A stretch of 64,000 nucleotides of DNA from Novosphingobium sp. FKTRR1 (GCF_020404405.1 NZ_JAIZDA010000008.1:62001-126000); one strand, 5' to 3'. Positions 42,925 to 53,148 are shown, counted from the stretch's first letter. Numbers and translations: made by a program. Notes: generated from the sequence alone by a model not told the origin.

Positions 42925-44487
42925 TTATTCTGCCGGAGCGTCCTCGGCAGCAGCCTTCTTGCGCGCCGGAGCCTTCTTCTTCGGAGCGGCGCCCTCGTCG
43001 GTCGCTTCCGCTTCGGCAGCAGGCGCGCCTTCGGCGGCGTCGGCAGCGGCGGCCTTCTTGCGCGCCGGAGCCTTCTTCTTCGGCGCCTCGGCCTCAACCG
43101 CAGGCGCTTCGCCGGCGTCGGTCGCTGCTTCGTCGGCGATCACCGCCGGGTTGCCGTTTTCATCGGCTTCGATCGCGGCCTGCAGTTCCTCACGCGTCAC
43201 TTCGCGGGTCGTGACTTCGGCCTTGTCGAACAGGAAGTCGACGACCTTGTCCTCGTACAGCGGCGCGCGCAGCTGGGCGGCGGCAAGCGGTTCGTTGCGG
43301 ATGTATTCGACGAAGCGCTGGCGGTCTTCCTCACGGTACTGCTGCGCCGCCTGGCGGATCAGCATTTCCATTTCCTGCGCGCTGACGGCAACGCCGTTGG
43401 CCTGACCGATTTCCGACAGCAGCAGGCCCAGACGCACGCGACGAACGGCGATCTTGCGATAGTCGTCCTTCTCGGCCTCGATCTCGGCAAGCGCTTCCTC
43501 GGGGTTGTCCTCGCGCTGCGCTTCGGTGGTCAGTTGCTGCCAGATCTGCTCGAATTCGGCTTCGACCATCGAGGGCGGAACGTCGAAATCGTGATCGGCG
43601 GCCAGCACGTCAAGCAACTGGCGCTTCATCTGGGTGCGGGTCTGCCCGGCAGTTTCCTGCTCAAGCTGGCCGCGCAGCAGCGTGCGGAGCTGTTCGATGC
43701 TTTCCAGACCCAGCGCCTTGGCGAAGTCGTCGTTGGCTTCGAATTCCCCGGCAACCTTCACCGCCTTGACGGTGATGTCGAACGTGGTTTCCTTGCCGGC
43801 AAGGTTTTCGGCGGGATAGTCGGCCGGGAACGTGACCGTGATGGTCTTTTCCTCGCCCGCGGTGCTGCCGACGAGCTGTTCCTCGAAGCCGGGGATGAAG
43901 CGACCGGCGCCCAGTTCCAGCGGGGCGTCTTCGGCGCTGCCGCCTTCGAACGGTTCGCCGTCGAGCTTGCCGACGAAATCGATGATCAACTGGTCGCCGT
44001 CCTTGGCAACCGCGCCTTCACCGGCGTCGGCGAACGTCTTCTGGCCTTCGCCGATGCGGGCGACGGCTTCTTCGACCTGTTCGTCGGTCACCGGCACGAC
44101 CAGCTTTTCAAGCTTCAGCCCGTCGAGCGAGGGAGCGGCGATGACCGGCAGCACTTCGAGCGCCACGGTCAGTTCGGCGTCCTGGCCTTCGGCATAGCCT
44201 TCACCCAGCGAAACCGACGGCTGCGTTGCGGGACGCAGGGCCTGTTGGGCCACCAGCGTGTCGAGCGCTTCGCGAATCGATGCCTCAAGCGCTTCCTGAT
44301 GGATCGCGGGGCCGTGCAGCTTGCGCACGAGGTTGGCAGGCACCTTGCCGGGGCGGAAACCGGGCATGCGCACTTGCGGCGCAACCTTCTTGATCTCACC
44401 CTCAATGCGCGCAGCGATGGCGGTGGCGGCAATGGTCACCGTGTAGGCGCGCTTCAGGCCCTCGTTGCTGGTTTCGACGATCTGCAT
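42925..44487 (-). CDS. tig: Trigger factor with C-terminal Lys/Ala-rich tail
   Basis: 520 residues; the ribosome-associated chaperone and peptidyl-prolyl isomerase. N-terminal ribosome-binding domain with MPGFRPGKVPANLVRKL (the GFRxGKxP signature), FKBP domain around 150-245, then the helical arm domain. After about residue 445 the protein continues with a tail that contains two copies of the peptide PKKKAPARKKAAA separated by an acidic Ala/Glu stretch (AEGAPAAEAEATDEG). Typical trigger factors end near 430-450, so this tail is an addition. ATG 44487; the first 34 codons of the open frame lie in the tRNA region and are not counted. Confidence 0.94.
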   Translation of the reverse strand: MQIVETSNEGLKRAYTVTIAATAIAARIEGEIKKVAPQVRMPGFRPGKVPANLVRKLHGPAIHQEALEASIREALDTLVAQQALRPATQPSVSLGEGYAEGQDAELTVALEVLPVIAAPSLDGLKLEKLVVPVTDEQVEEAVARIGEGQKTFADAGEGAVAKDGDQLIIDFVGKLDGEPFEGGSAEDAPLELGAGRFIPGFEEQLVGSTAGEEKTITVTFPADYPAENLAGKETTFDITVKAVKVAGEFEANDDFAKALGLESIEQLRTLLRGQLEQETAGQTRTQMKRQLLDVLAADHDFDVPPSMVEAEFEQIWQQLTTEAQREDNPEEALAEIEAEKDDYRKIAVRRVRLGLLLSEIGQANGVAVSAQEMEMLIRQAAQQYREEDRQRFVEYIRNEPLAAAQLRAPLYEDKVVDFLFDKAEVTTREVTREELQAAIEADENGNPAVIADEAATDAGEAPAVEAEAPKKKAPARKKAAAADAAEGAPAAEAEATDEGAAPKKKAPARKKAAAEDAPAE

Positions 44488-44557
44488 CTTACAAAATCCA
44501 ACTTTCTTCTTGCGGCGTCGCGATCTGGTCGGGAGCGGAGCCGGGCCTTGACAGCTC

Positions 44558-44642
44558 TGGTGCGGGCGAAGGGACTCGAACCCCCACATCTTGCGATACT
44601 GGAACCTAAATCCAGCGCGTCTACCAGTTCCGCCACGCCCGC
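44558..44642 (-). tRNA. tRNA-Leu(UAG)
   Basis: 85 bases on the minus strand with the acceptor stem GCGGGCG/CGCCCGC and an encoded CCA end. The anticodon arm is CTGGA-TTTAGGT-TCCAG with anticodon TAG, and a long variable arm (TATCGCAAGATG) marks it as leucine-type; the T-arm reads GGGGGTTCGAGTCCC. It lies 70 bases upstream of the trigger factor start on the same strand, so both may share a transcript. Confidence 0.96.
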
Positions 44643-44738
44643 ATCCGGCGAAAAGCGAAGGCGGCCCCTATCGCAGCCACGACAAAAGGGCAAGCCCCGC
44701 TCCCGCACCGGTCTGCGGATGGGCGACGGAGCCTGACC

Positions 44739-46658
44739 TCAACGCAGATGGAGCAATGTCGCCACCGTGGCCAGCCACCCGGCATTGTGCCGGGACGATG
44801 CACCGGCCGCGCCTTGCGCGCCTGCGTCCATGCCCTGCATTCCGCCACATTCGAGGCAATAGGCCTGCATGCCGCCCTGACCCATCAGGCGGTCGAGACC
44901 GGCGCTGACTTGCGCCACCAGCGAGCCCTGCATCTGCGCCACGCGCCCGGCCAGATCGGCAGAGGCCGAGGCCGAGGCAGCGTCGCCGTCGGCATCGTCG
45001 CCGCCCAGCAGCGCGGTCAGGAAGCCTGAAAACGAATCCTCGTCCTGCCCAAGGAACACGGGATGCCAGGTGGTGGCTCCGGCGCGCTTGGCGGCATAGG
45101 CCAGTGCTTCGTCCAGCCCGCCGAATTCATCGACCAGCCCGATCTGCCGTGCCGTGCCGCCGTCCCAGATGCGCCCTTGCGCGATCTTGTCGACCGCCTG
45201 CGGGGTCATGTGCCGCGATTGCGCGACCAGTCCGACAAACCGGCCATAGCCCTGTTCGATCTCGGACTGGATCATCGCCTCCATCTGCGGGGTCAGGCCG
45301 CCGATCACGTCGGGCTGGCCCGACAGCGGGGTGATGCGCAAGGGATCGGTGCCGATCCCGGCCTTGGCCAGCGTGCTTTCAAAGGTCGGGATGATCGCGA
45401 AGATGCCGATCGACCCGGTGATCGTCGCCGGTTCGGCAAAGATGCGCTCGGCCGGAGTCGAAACCCAGTAGCCGCCACTGGCCGCCAGCGTGCCCATCGA
45501 CACGATCACCGGCAGCTTCTTTGCCTTGATCCGTTCGATGGCGGCGCGAATACGCTCGGCCGCCAGCACCGAACCGCCCGGCGAATCGACCCGCACCACC
45601 AGCGCGGCATAGTCCTTCTTGGCCGCCGCCTTGTCGATCAGATCGGCAATGCGCGTGCCGCCGGCCGAGCCCGGCCCCGCTTCGCCATCGACGATATCGC
45701 CCGCAACCGTCACCACCGCGATCGCCTTGCCGCTGGTCGAAGGGCGCTTGTCGGCCAGATAGGCCGACAGCCTGGTCGCCTTGAACGCGCCGTCGGGACC
45801 ATCGGCATCGGCGCCGACCAGTTCGGCCACGCGCTTGCCGAACGCGACCTTGTCACCGATCCTGTCGAGCAGGCCCGCCTGCACCGCAGCCTTGGCAGCA
45901 TCGCCGCCTGACGCCTGCAACCAGCCGACCGGATCGCCGATCACTTTGGCAAGGTCAGCCTTGGGCCGCGCCTTGTGCACGTTGTCCTGCCAGTTCTGCC
46001 ACACCGCCGCGAGCACCGCAGTCGTCGCCTGCTTCGCTTCGGGCGAGGAATTTTCGCGGATGTAGGGTTCGACCGCGCTCTTGTAGGTGCCGACCTTGAA
46101 CACGTGCGCCTTGACTTGCAGGCGATCGAGCAAGGCCTTGTAATAAATCTGGGTTCCGCCCGGACCGCTGAGCATGGCGCCGCCGACCGGATCGATCCAC
46201 GCCTCGCTGGCATGCGCCGCCAGCAGCAGCGCGCCATCCTGATAGAGCACGCTGCGCACCAGCACCGGCTTGCCCGCAGCCTTGGCCTTGTCGATCGCCG
46301 CGCCGACCCGCTCCAGCGTGACCTGCCGCCCGCCGGGGAACTTCTCCAGGTCGATGGTGATCGCCTTGATCCGCGAATCGGTGGCCGCCGTCTCGATCGC
46401 GCGGACCACTTCGCGCGCCAGATATTCCTTCTGCGGGGCCGCGCCCGACATCAGCAGCGAAGTGGGATCGAACTGCGTGCGTTCTTCAACCAGCGGTCCG
46501 TCCAAGGTGATCGCCAGCGCACCGTCCTTGACCCCGCCGGGTGCTGGCCGCATCGACAAAGCGGCAAACAGCGCGAAAAAGAACAGGAGAAGGAACGCAA
46601 GGACGAGGCCGTCCTTGATCGCGACGAGGATCTTCCAGACCGAGCGGGCAAATTTCAT
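44739..46658 (-). CDS. sppA: Signal peptide peptidase SppA (67 kDa type)
   Basis: 639 residues, the long two-repeat form. One membrane anchor near the N-terminus (about 17-35, [19 protein letters not shown]), then two S49 domains; the C-terminal repeat has the nucleophile Ser in [11 protein letters not shown] and the N-terminal repeat the Lys general base. It degrades signal peptides left in the membrane after export. The last 90 residues are an added Ala/Asp-rich tail ending in a Cys pair (YCLEC) and a terminal hydrophobic segment. ATG 46658. Divergent from pyrB with 84 bases between starts. Confidence 0.93.
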   Translation of the reverse strand: MKFARSVWKILVAIKDGLVLAFLLLFFFALFAALSMRPAPGGVKDGALAITLDGPLVEERTQFDPTSLLMSGAAPQKEYLAREVVRAIETAATDSRIKAITIDLEKFPGGRQVTLERVGAAIDKAKAAGKPVLVRSVLYQDGALLLAAHASEAWIDPVGGAMLSGPGGTQIYYKALLDRLQVKAHVFKVGTYKSAVEPYIRENSSPEAKQATTAVLAAVWQNWQDNVHKARPKADLAKVIGDPVGWLQASGGDAAKAAVQAGLLDRIGDKVAFGKRVAELVGADADGPDGAFKATRLSAYLADKRPSTSGKAIAVVTVAGDIVDGEAGPGSAGGTRIADLIDKAAAKKDYAALVVRVDSPGGSVLAAERIRAAIERIKAKKLPVIVSMGTLAASGGYWVSTPAERIFAEPATITGSIGIFAIIPTFESTLAKAGIGTDPLRITPLSGQPDVIGGLTPQMEAMIQSEIEQGYGRFVGLVAQSRHMTPQAVDKIAQGRIWDGGTARQIGLVDEFGGLDEALAYAAKRAGATTWHPVFLGQDEDSFSGFLTALLGGDDADGDAASASASADLAGRVAQMQGSLVAQVSAGLDRLMGQGGMQAYCLECGGMQGMDAGAQGAAGASSRHNAGWLATVATLLHLR

Positions 46659-46742
46659 GGGGGATATCTACGAAGCTTGCATGGATTGTACCAGCCTAAA
46701 CACTTGGCAGCGCCCGCCAAGGCACCTAGGGAATCGACTTCG

Positions 46743-47804
46743 ATGCAACCATCGAATCCCCATCCAGATCAGGCTCCGCTTTCCGGTCGTTATCCGGCCG
46801 GCGGCAATGCCTTCCTGCACCGCGACCTGACCGGGATCGGCAAGCTCGCCCGGCACGAAATCCTCTATCTGCTCGACGAGGCCGAGCAGTGGGTCGAACT
46901 CAACCGCCAGTCGCAAAAGCGCGCCGAAGTGCTGTCGGGCCTGACCATCATCAACGCCTTCTTCGAGAATTCGACGCGCACGCTGCTCAGCTTCGAGATC
47001 GCGGGCAAGCGTCTGGGTGCCGACGTGGTCAACATGCAGGCCGCCACCAGCAGCGTGAAGAAGGGCGAAACGCTGATCGACACGGCGATGACGCTCAATG
47101 CGATGCGCGCCGATGCCATCGTCATCCGCCACGCCAGTTCGGGCGCGGTCGGGTTGATCGCCGACAAGGTCGATTGCCCCGTGCTCAATGCAGGAGACGG
47201 ACAGCACGAACACCCGACGCAAGCCCTGCTCGATGCGCTGACCATCCGCCACGCGCTGAACCTTGCGCCGGGAAGCGACCTCAACGGGCTGAAGATCACC
47301 ATTTGCGGCGATATCCTGCACAGCCGGGTGGCCCGCTCGAACATCCTCAGCCTGACCGCGCTGGGTGCGCAAGTGCGGGTCTGCGCGCCGCCCGCGCTGA
47401 TGCCGGCCGAGATCGAGACGATGGGCGTGACCCCGTTCCACGACTTCGACGCCGCGCTCCATGGGGCCGAAATCGTGATGATGCTGCGGCTTCAGCAGGA
47501 ACGCATGCAGGGCCAGTTCATCGCCTCCCCGCGCGAATACCGCCATCTTTACGGGCTGACGCTCGACCGGCTGGCAAAAGCTGGCGCGGGCGCGCTGGTC
47601 ATGCACCCCGGCCCGATGAACCGGGGCATCGAGATCGACAGCCAGGTGGCCGATCACATCAGCCGCAGCCTGATCACGCGGCAGGTGGAAAGCGGGGTCG
47701 CCATCCGCATGGCCTGCCTTGACGTGCTGACCCGCCGCGCGCGCGGTGTTCCCGGCTGGGAACCGCTGGCAGGAGACGCCATGTCAACGGGAGAGAGGGC
47801 ATGA
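46743..47804 (+). CDS. pyrB: Aspartate carbamoyltransferase catalytic subunit
   Basis: 353 residues, including an N-terminal extension of about 25 residues ([19 protein letters not shown]) seen in class A enzymes. The carbamoyl-phosphate site is FFENSTRTL (STRT at 77-80), and [10 protein letters not shown] and HPGPMNRG are also present. It makes carbamoyl-aspartate, the second pyrimidine step. It is followed, with an ATGA overlap, by a dihydroorotase-like gene, the arrangement of class A ATCases in which a PyrC' partner is needed to build the dodecamer. ATG 46743. Confidence 0.96.
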   Translation: MQPSNPHPDQAPLSGRYPAGGNAFLHRDLTGIGKLARHEILYLLDEAEQWVELNRQSQKRAEVLSGLTIINAFFENSTRTLLSFEIAGKRLGADVVNMQAATSSVKKGETLIDTAMTLNAMRADAIVIRHASSGAVGLIADKVDCPVLNAGDGQHEHPTQALLDALTIRHALNLAPGSDLNGLKITICGDILHSRVARSNILSLTALGAQVRVCAPPALMPAEIETMGVTPFHDFDAALHGAEIVMMLRLQQERMQGQFIASPREYRHLYGLTLDRLAKAGAGALVMHPGPMNRGIEIDSQVADHISRSLITRQVESGVAIRMACLDVLTRRARGVPGWEPLAGDAMSTGERA

Positions 47805-49030
47805 CCCCGCGTCCGCTGACCATCATCAACGGCCGACTGGTGCTGCCCGAGGGCGCTCCGCAACCGGGCGCATTGCGCTGCGAGAATGGCCGGATCGTCG
47901 CGCTCGGCGCCATCGCGCCTCAGCCCGATGACGAAGTGTTCGATGCGCGCGGGGCGCTGATCGCCCCAGGCCTTGTCGATCTGGGCGTCTTTGCGGTGGA
48001 CAAGCCCGCGTTCCATTTCGGCGGGATCACCCGCGCCGCGCTGATGCCCGATCAGGGCCCGCCGCTCGATCACCCGGCGCGGGTGCGCTTTGCCGCGCAA
48101 TCGGGCAAGCCGGACATGTGGATCCACCCGCTTGCCGCCGCCACCCGCGCGCTTGAGGGTGCCGAAATGGCCGAAATCGCGCTGATGCGCGATGCCGGAG
48201 CCCGCGCGGTCGCCACCGGCCGCCGCTGGATCGGCGATTCGGGGGTGATGCTGCGGCTGCTGTCCTATTGCGCGATGCTTGACATGGTGGTCGTGACCCA
48301 TGCCGAGGACGCCGGGATCACCGGGTCGGCTGTGGCAACGGCGGGCGAAATGGCGACGCGGCTGGGCCTGCCCAGCGCACCTGCGCAAGCCGAAGCGCTG
48401 GCAGTGGCGCGCGACATCGCGCTGGCCGAACTGACCGGAGCGCGCATCCATTTCCGGCAGGTGACGACGGCGCGTTCGCTCGATCTGGTGCGCGCGGCCA
48501 AGGCGCAGGGCTTGCGCGTGACCGCCGGGGTGACGCCTGCCCACTTCATGCTGTCTGACCTTGAAATCATCGATTTCCGCACGTTCTGCCGGATGTCGCC
48601 GCCACTGCGCTGCGATGCGGACCGGCGCGCGGTGATCGCCGCGATCGCCGATGGCACGATCGACGTGATCGCATCGGGCCACGATCCGCGCGGGCCCGAG
48701 GACAAGCGCCTGCCCTTCGTCGATGCGGAGCCCGGCATGGCGGGAGCCGAAACGCTGCTCTCGCTGACGCTGACGCTGGTGCGTGACGGTCACATCGATC
48801 TGGCGCGCGCCTTTGCCCTGCTTGCCGCCAACCCGGCGCGGCTGCTGAAAGTGCGGGCTGGCGTGCTTGAAACCGACGCCGAGGCCGACATCGCGATCAT
48901 CGACGCCGAACGCCCGTGGGTGGTCGATTCGGACCGGATGGCGGCCAGCGCGGGCAATACCCCGTTCGACCGCAGGCCCGTGGAGGGCCGCGTCAACGCG
49001 CTGTTCAAGGGCGGCAAGCGGATCGACTGA
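47801..49030 (+). CDS. pyrC': Dihydroorotase-like protein lacking the metal-binding HxH (PyrC')
   Basis: 409 residues with the dihydroorotase fold, but the first metal motif, normally DxHxH after PGLVD, reads DLGVF at 60-64, so both histidines are gone. The late catalytic Asp motif (normally DHAPH) reads [14 protein letters not shown] and an IHFRQ segment still carry the other histidines. This is the pattern of inactive PyrC' proteins, such as those of Pseudomonas, that scaffold PyrB. It is probably structural, with an active dihydroorotase elsewhere in the genome. Overlaps pyrB by four bases. Sure of the residue loss, fairly sure of the role. Confidence 0.88.
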   Translation: MTPRPLTIINGRLVLPEGAPQPGALRCENGRIVALGAIAPQPDDEVFDARGALIAPGLVDLGVFAVDKPAFHFGGITRAALMPDQGPPLDHPARVRFAAQSGKPDMWIHPLAAATRALEGAEMAEIALMRDAGARAVATGRRWIGDSGVMLRLLSYCAMLDMVVVTHAEDAGITGSAVATAGEMATRLGLPSAPAQAEALAVARDIALAELTGARIHFRQVTTARSLDLVRAAKAQGLRVTAGVTPAHFMLSDLEIIDFRTFCRMSPPLRCDADRRAVIAAIADGTIDVIASGHDPRGPEDKRLPFVDAEPGMAGAETLLSLTLTLVRDGHIDLARAFALLAANPARLLKVRAGVLETDAEADIAIIDAERPWVVDSDRMAASAGNTPFDRRPVEGRVNALFKGGKRID

Positions 49031-49061
49031 TCCGCCGCCGCCCGTGTTTGCAGGTTTGGTC

Positions 49062-50573
49062 TTACGGGTTGCGCGCGAAGCGGGCAGGCGCCGGTGCGGT
49101 GATCGCAGGTGCCGCCGGTTCGTGCGCGGCGGCCATCACCAGACAGGCGCCACCGCGTGACCGGACCGATCCGCACACGCTGCGCGCCGAAGCAAACCCG
49201 GCAAAGCCCGCCGCCTGAACCCGCCAGAATTCGCGGCCATGCACGGTCGCGCGGGCGATCACGCTGCGATAAGCGGCAAGATTGGGGTCACGCGCGACGA
49301 AGTGCCGCCAGGCGCGACGCGCTCCGCCGGGGGTGGCGAAAGCGCCAAGCTGGACCACATGCGTGCTGCGTTCGGCCGGAGCCGCAACCGCGACAGTGGC
49401 CACTGCGGATGCGCCGGATGCGCCGGATGCGCCGGACTTGACGCCAGCCGTGGTGCCAACGGCGCGAGCCACGGGCGCTTGCGCCGCGATGACGGGGGCA
49501 GCACCGGCGCGTGCGGCGATCATCTGCACGCCGCTGGCCGGTGCCGCTGGCGGCAGGGTGCCAGCGAGCGGTGCAGTGCGGGCGGGCGGCGCAGTGCGAG
49601 CGGGCGGCAGGTCGATCGCGGCAAGCTGCGCGCGCGGCGCAACCGACGATGCATCGGCAACCGCAGGCGCCGCGATGGCTGCACCGCCGACGGGCGGCAG
49701 TTCGCCCACGGCGGCCTTGGCCAGCGCGGCTGCCTTGCGCGGGTCGCTACCCTGATCGGCGGGTGCCGGCTCGGCGGTGGAGGGCGCCGGAGCAGCGGTT
49801 GCAGCGGTTGCGGTGGCCGATTGCGGTTGGCTGCCAGCAGGCCGGAAATTGGCAAGCGCCAGCGCCGCGGGCTGGCCCGGATCGTTGCGCACCGGCGTGC
49901 CCAGCAGGGTCGCCACGCGCAATTGCGCCTTTTCGGGTCCGGCCAGCGCCGCCCATGACCTCAACCGCGCGTCGAGCTGGTCGGCAGGCACGTCCTGCGC
50001 CGCCATGATCCCGGCCTCGCGCCAGCTACCATCCAGCGCATAGGCCAGCGCAAGGTTCTGGCGCACCTTGGGGGTGTTTTCGCCACCACGCAGCAGGTCG
50101 GTCAGCAGCTTGGCACCCCGCCCGGTCTGCCCGGCCAGCGCCAGCGCCAGTCCCAGATCGCGCGCCGGAATCGCATCGGAATACGTGTTCAGGGTATCGA
50201 CCGCCTCGTTCCCGCGCCCCAGCGCGACTTGCGCCAAGGCCAGACTGAGCGCCGCCTTGCCGCCGTCCTCGCCCAGTTCCATCGCGTCGTCATAGGCCGC
50301 GCGGGCCGAATCGAAGCGCCCTGCGCGCAAGTAGGCATTGCCCAGCAACAGGCGATAGGCAGGGTTGCGTCCATCGGCAGCGACCGCCTGTTCGGCCAGC
50401 GCCACGGCCTTGTCCACCTGCCCGCCCTGCAGCGCCTGTTCGGCGTTCCGGGCAAACTTGCCGGGACGCGGCGCAGCGCTGCTGCAACCGACCAGCAGAC
50501 CGGCCGCAAGCGCCGTCGTCAGACACAGGCTGGCAAAACGGATCGGGCGTAGCGAGGTAATGAGCTTGGTCAT
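49062..50573 (-). CDS. TPR-SPOR lipoprotein
   Basis: 503 residues. Lipoprotein signal (TTALAAGLLVGCSS, Cys30), then TPR repeats in the first half (AVALAEQAVAADGRNPAYRL, LRAGRFDSARAAYDDAM), a low-complexity Ala/Pro/Thr linker with a 9-base tandem repeat (49408-49434, Gly-Ala-Ser units), and a C-terminal SPOR domain (THVVQLGAFATPGGARRAW ... VQAAGFAG, about 400-475) for denuded peptidoglycan. Likely an outer-membrane-anchored or inner-face lipoprotein acting at the division site or poles. ATG 50573. It follows the ParA and small DNA-binding-like genes on the same strand. The N-terminal part resembles TadD-type TPR proteins. Confidence 0.75.
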   Translation of the reverse strand: MTKLITSLRPIRFASLCLTTALAAGLLVGCSSAAPRPGKFARNAEQALQGGQVDKAVALAEQAVAADGRNPAYRLLLGNAYLRAGRFDSARAAYDDAMELGEDGGKAALSLALAQVALGRGNEAVDTLNTYSDAIPARDLGLALALAGQTGRGAKLLTDLLRGGENTPKVRQNLALAYALDGSWREAGIMAAQDVPADQLDARLRSWAALAGPEKAQLRVATLLGTPVRNDPGQPAALALANFRPAGSQPQSATATAATAAPAPSTAEPAPADQGSDPRKAAALAKAAVGELPPVGGAAIAAPAVADASSVAPRAQLAAIDLPPARTAPPARTAPLAGTLPPAAPASGVQMIAARAGAAPVIAAQAPVARAVGTTAGVKSGASGASGASAVATVAVAAPAERSTHVVQLGAFATPGGARRAWRHFVARDPNLAAYRSVIARATVHGREFWRVQAAGFAGFASARSVCGSVRSRGGACLVMAAAHEPAAPAITAPAPARFARNP

Positions 50574-50608
50574 CGGAACGTGCCTTAAGGATCGGGATTC
50601 GGGTGGGA

Positions 50609-50998
50609 TCAGGGTTCGATACTTGCGACCGGCGCGATCGATTCGAGGCCGGGAACGGTGGCCAGCAAATGGTCGATCGCTTCGGTGATGAGCACTTGCG
50701 CGCTGCGGTCGGCCAGCATGCAGGCCAGCCGCAACCGGCGGTGCCGCTCGGGCGCGATGCGCAAAGTGAACGCCGCCGCCCGCTCGCGCAGCGGAACATC
50801 GGCCGGGGGCCTGGCAAGGCCCGCCACCGGCAATGCGGGTGCCACGGGTGCTTCGGTAGCGGCAGCCACATCGAGCAGGCGCTGGATGTCCTCGACCGTC
50901 AGCGGGCGCGGGGAAATACGTTGTGCCGGGCGCGCGCCACCCTTGCGGGCAAGCAGGGCCGGGGTCAGCGCAGCGTACGAGTGCGGCAGGGTGATCAC
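50609..50998 (-). CDS. Small ParA-associated protein, possibly ribbon-helix-helix
   Basis: 129 residues. The start is GTG 50998 with AAGGAG eight bases upstream, 13 bases after the ParA stop. The second half contains a strand-helix-helix-like stretch (AAFTLRIAPERHRRLRLACM then a helix ending AIDHLLATV), compatible with a ribbon-helix-helix or centromere-binding partner of ParA; I did not recognise a named family. The N-terminal half is Pro/Ala-rich. Its place between ParA and the SPOR lipoprotein suggests a partition or positioning system linked to the envelope. Confidence 0.6.
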   Translation of the reverse strand: MITLPHSYAALTPALLARKGGARPAQRISPRPLTVEDIQRLLDVAAATEAPVAPALPVAGLARPPADVPLRERAAAFTLRIAPERHRRLRLACMLADRSAQVLITEAIDHLLATVPGLESIAPVASIEP

Positions 50999-51011
50999 GG
51001 CAGCCACTCCT

Positions 51012-51737
51012 TCACGAACCGGCGACACGGCGGCCGAAGCCACCGGGGTGAACCGCGCCGCCCGCAAGTCCGGGGACCGCGAACACGGTGCGGCGGAAAT
51101 TCTTTTCGAGCCGCTCGGACACATACGTCCACAGCGCGGCCACTTCGGCGGCGGACTTGCTTGACGGATCGACCTCCATCACCGTGCGTCCGTCGATCAT
51201 CGAGGCGGCAAAGTCGGTCCGGTGATGCATCGTGACCGGCGCGACAGTGCCGTGCTGGCTGAGCGCGACGGCGGCTTCGGCGGTGATTCGCGCCTTGGGC
51301 GTGGCGCCGTTGACGACGAAGACCAGCGGCTTGCCCATCCGGTCGCACAGATCGACGGTGGCGCCGACCGCGCGCAGATCGTGCGGCGAGGGGCGGGTGG
51401 GCACCAGCACCAGTTCCGAAACCGCGATCACCGCCTGAATGGCCAGCGTGATGGCGGGCGGCGTATCGATCACGGCAAGGCGAAAGCCCTGCGCGCGCAA
51501 AACCTGCAAATCTGCCGCCAGACGGGCCACGGTGGTCTGGGCAAAGGCCGGGCTGTCGGCCTCGCGCTCGTTCCACCAGTCGGCCAGCGAACCTTGCGGG
51601 TCGATGTCGATGATCACCACGGGTCCGGCGCCGGCGCGGTGCGCCTGCACGGCAAGGTGGCCCGACAGGGTTGTCTTGCCCGAGCCTCCCTTTTGCGATG
51701 CCAATGCCAATACGCGCAAAGCTGATCCCCGAAACAT
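51012..51737 (-). CDS. ParA-family ATPase
   Basis: 241 residues with the deviant Walker A motif KGGSGKTT at 16-23, the Walker A' lysine, and IDTPP (about 97-101). Such ATPases bind DNA or membrane as ATP dimers to segregate or position cargo. There is no ParB gene nearby, so this is an orphan ParA of chromosomal type, not the chromosome-segregation pair. ATG 51737. It opens a three-gene run: ParA, small DNA-binding-like protein, TPR-SPOR lipoprotein. The divergent SEL1/SPOR gene faces it across 254 bases (51738-51991), where I see no clear operator. Confidence 0.88.
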   Translation of the reverse strand: MFRGSALRVLALASQKGGSGKTTLSGHLAVQAHRAGAGPVVIIDIDPQGSLADWWNEREADSPAFAQTTVARLAADLQVLRAQGFRLAVIDTPPAITLAIQAVIAVSELVLVPTRPSPHDLRAVGATVDLCDRMGKPLVFVVNGATPKARITAEAAVALSQHGTVAPVTMHHRTDFAASMIDGRTVMEVDPSSKSAAEVAALWTYVSERLEKNFRRTVFAVPGLAGGAVHPGGFGRRVAGS

Positions 51738-51991
51738 GAACGGTCATCGCAAAGAATTGCAGAACACCGTCAAATTTTGGTTAAGCATCGGACCGGCGGT
51801 TGCCTTTCGCATTGGCGCTGCATGGCAAAGTGCCCGGCCAGTCGTGTGGAATGGACAATGCACAGAACCACATGATCGCCGTAACTACGGTGATTGGCCC
51901 GACGATATTGGACATGACCTTGGCTACGGCTTCGTTTACCATGAGGTGATATCCTTAGGTCGGCACCGCAGGATTCAGGGGCGGAGCACAG

Positions 51992-53116
51992 ATGCGCGAA
52001 GTTCAGGGCTTTACGATGGGACAAGTGTTGGCAGCGTACGGACTGAAACTTGCCGCCATCGGGGCGGTGCTTTTGCCGATAACCGCCCATGCCGACGTCA
52101 AGGCCGGGGTCGATGCATGGAGCAACGGCGACTTCACCACTGCCGTGCGCGAATGGCAGGGCCCGGCGGCAAAGGGCGATCCCGATGCGCAGTTCAATCT
52201 GGCGCAGGCCTACAAACTGGGGCGCGGCGTCCCGCTCGACCTGACGCGGGCCGAAGCGCTGTACTTGTCAGCCGCCAAGGCCGGGCACGCCCGCGCGGCC
52301 GACAACTATGGCATCCTGCTGTTCCAGACGAGCCGCCAGACCGCCGCGATACCCTGGCTGAATGCCAGCGCCGAGCGTGGTGAGCCGCGCGCGATGTATG
52401 TGCTTGGGATTGCCGCGTACAACGGCGATTTCGTCGCGCGTGACTGGGTGCGGGCCTATGCCCTGATGACCCGCGCCGCCGCCAGCGGGCTGCAGCAGGC
52501 GGTGACCAGTCTGGGCGCGATGAACGAGGCGATCCCGATCGAACAGCGCCAGCAGGGCGCGGCTTTGGCGCAGGAACTGGAGCGACAGGCCGAAGCGGTG
52601 CGCAGCCGCCAGTTCGCCGCAACCGACCTTGGCGTCGCGCCGAGCGCTGCCGCTGCGTCGCGCCCGGCCGCACCCGCCGTATCCGCTGCTGCATCGGGCG
52701 CACCGCGCGCCTTGCCCACGGTCGCGCTGCCGCCTGCACAAACCGCCCCCGGACCGATTGCCAGTGCTGCGGCCAGCGCGGAGGACGACGCACCGCCCCG
52801 GGCTGCACCTGCGCCCCCGCCTGCCCCCCCGCCTACCCCTGCGTCGAGGTCCGCACCGGCGACTGCCCCCCGGCTTGCTCCCTCGGCATCGACCGGCACC
52901 TGGCGCATCCAGTTCGGCGCGTTTGGGGTGAAAGCCAATGCCGATGCGCTGTGGGCGCGCTTGCGCGTGCGGCCCGAAGTCGCCGGGCACCCGCGCAGCG
53001 ATGCGGGCAGCGGCGTGACGCGGTTGATGGCGGGCGGGTATTCGGAAGCCAGTGCCGAGCGCGCCTGTGCCACGCTCAAAACGGCGGGCTTTGCCTGCAT
53101 GGTGATCCGCCCCTGA
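51992..53116 (+). CDS. SEL1-repeat and SPOR-domain exported protein
   Basis: 374 residues. An N-terminal hydrophobic segment (LKLAAIGAVLLPITAHA, signal peptide ending about 34), then SEL1-type repeats (DAQFNLAQAYKLGRGVPLD is the best one), a Pro/Ala-rich linker of about 90 residues, and a C-terminal SPOR domain (WRIQFGAFGVKANADALWA, about 300-370). Likely periplasmic, binding septal glycan. Start 51992 has a GGCGGAG site; ATG 52016 (MGQVLAAYG) would give a cleaner signal peptide. Divergent from the ParA cluster. Confidence 0.8.
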   Translation: MREVQGFTMGQVLAAYGLKLAAIGAVLLPITAHADVKAGVDAWSNGDFTTAVREWQGPAAKGDPDAQFNLAQAYKLGRGVPLDLTRAEALYLSAAKAGHARAADNYGILLFQTSRQTAAIPWLNASAERGEPRAMYVLGIAAYNGDFVARDWVRAYALMTRAAASGLQQAVTSLGAMNEAIPIEQRQQGAALAQELERQAEAVRSRQFAATDLGVAPSAAAASRPAAPAVSAAASGAPRALPTVALPPAQTAPGPIASAAASAEDDAPPRAAPAPPPAPPPTPASRSAPATAPRLAPSASTGTWRIQFGAFGVKANADALWARLRVRPEVAGHPRSDAGSGVTRLMAGGYSEASAERACATLKTAGFACMVIRP

Positions 53117-53148
53117 CGCCGAGGAACTGTCCACGCTGCCGAGGCCGC

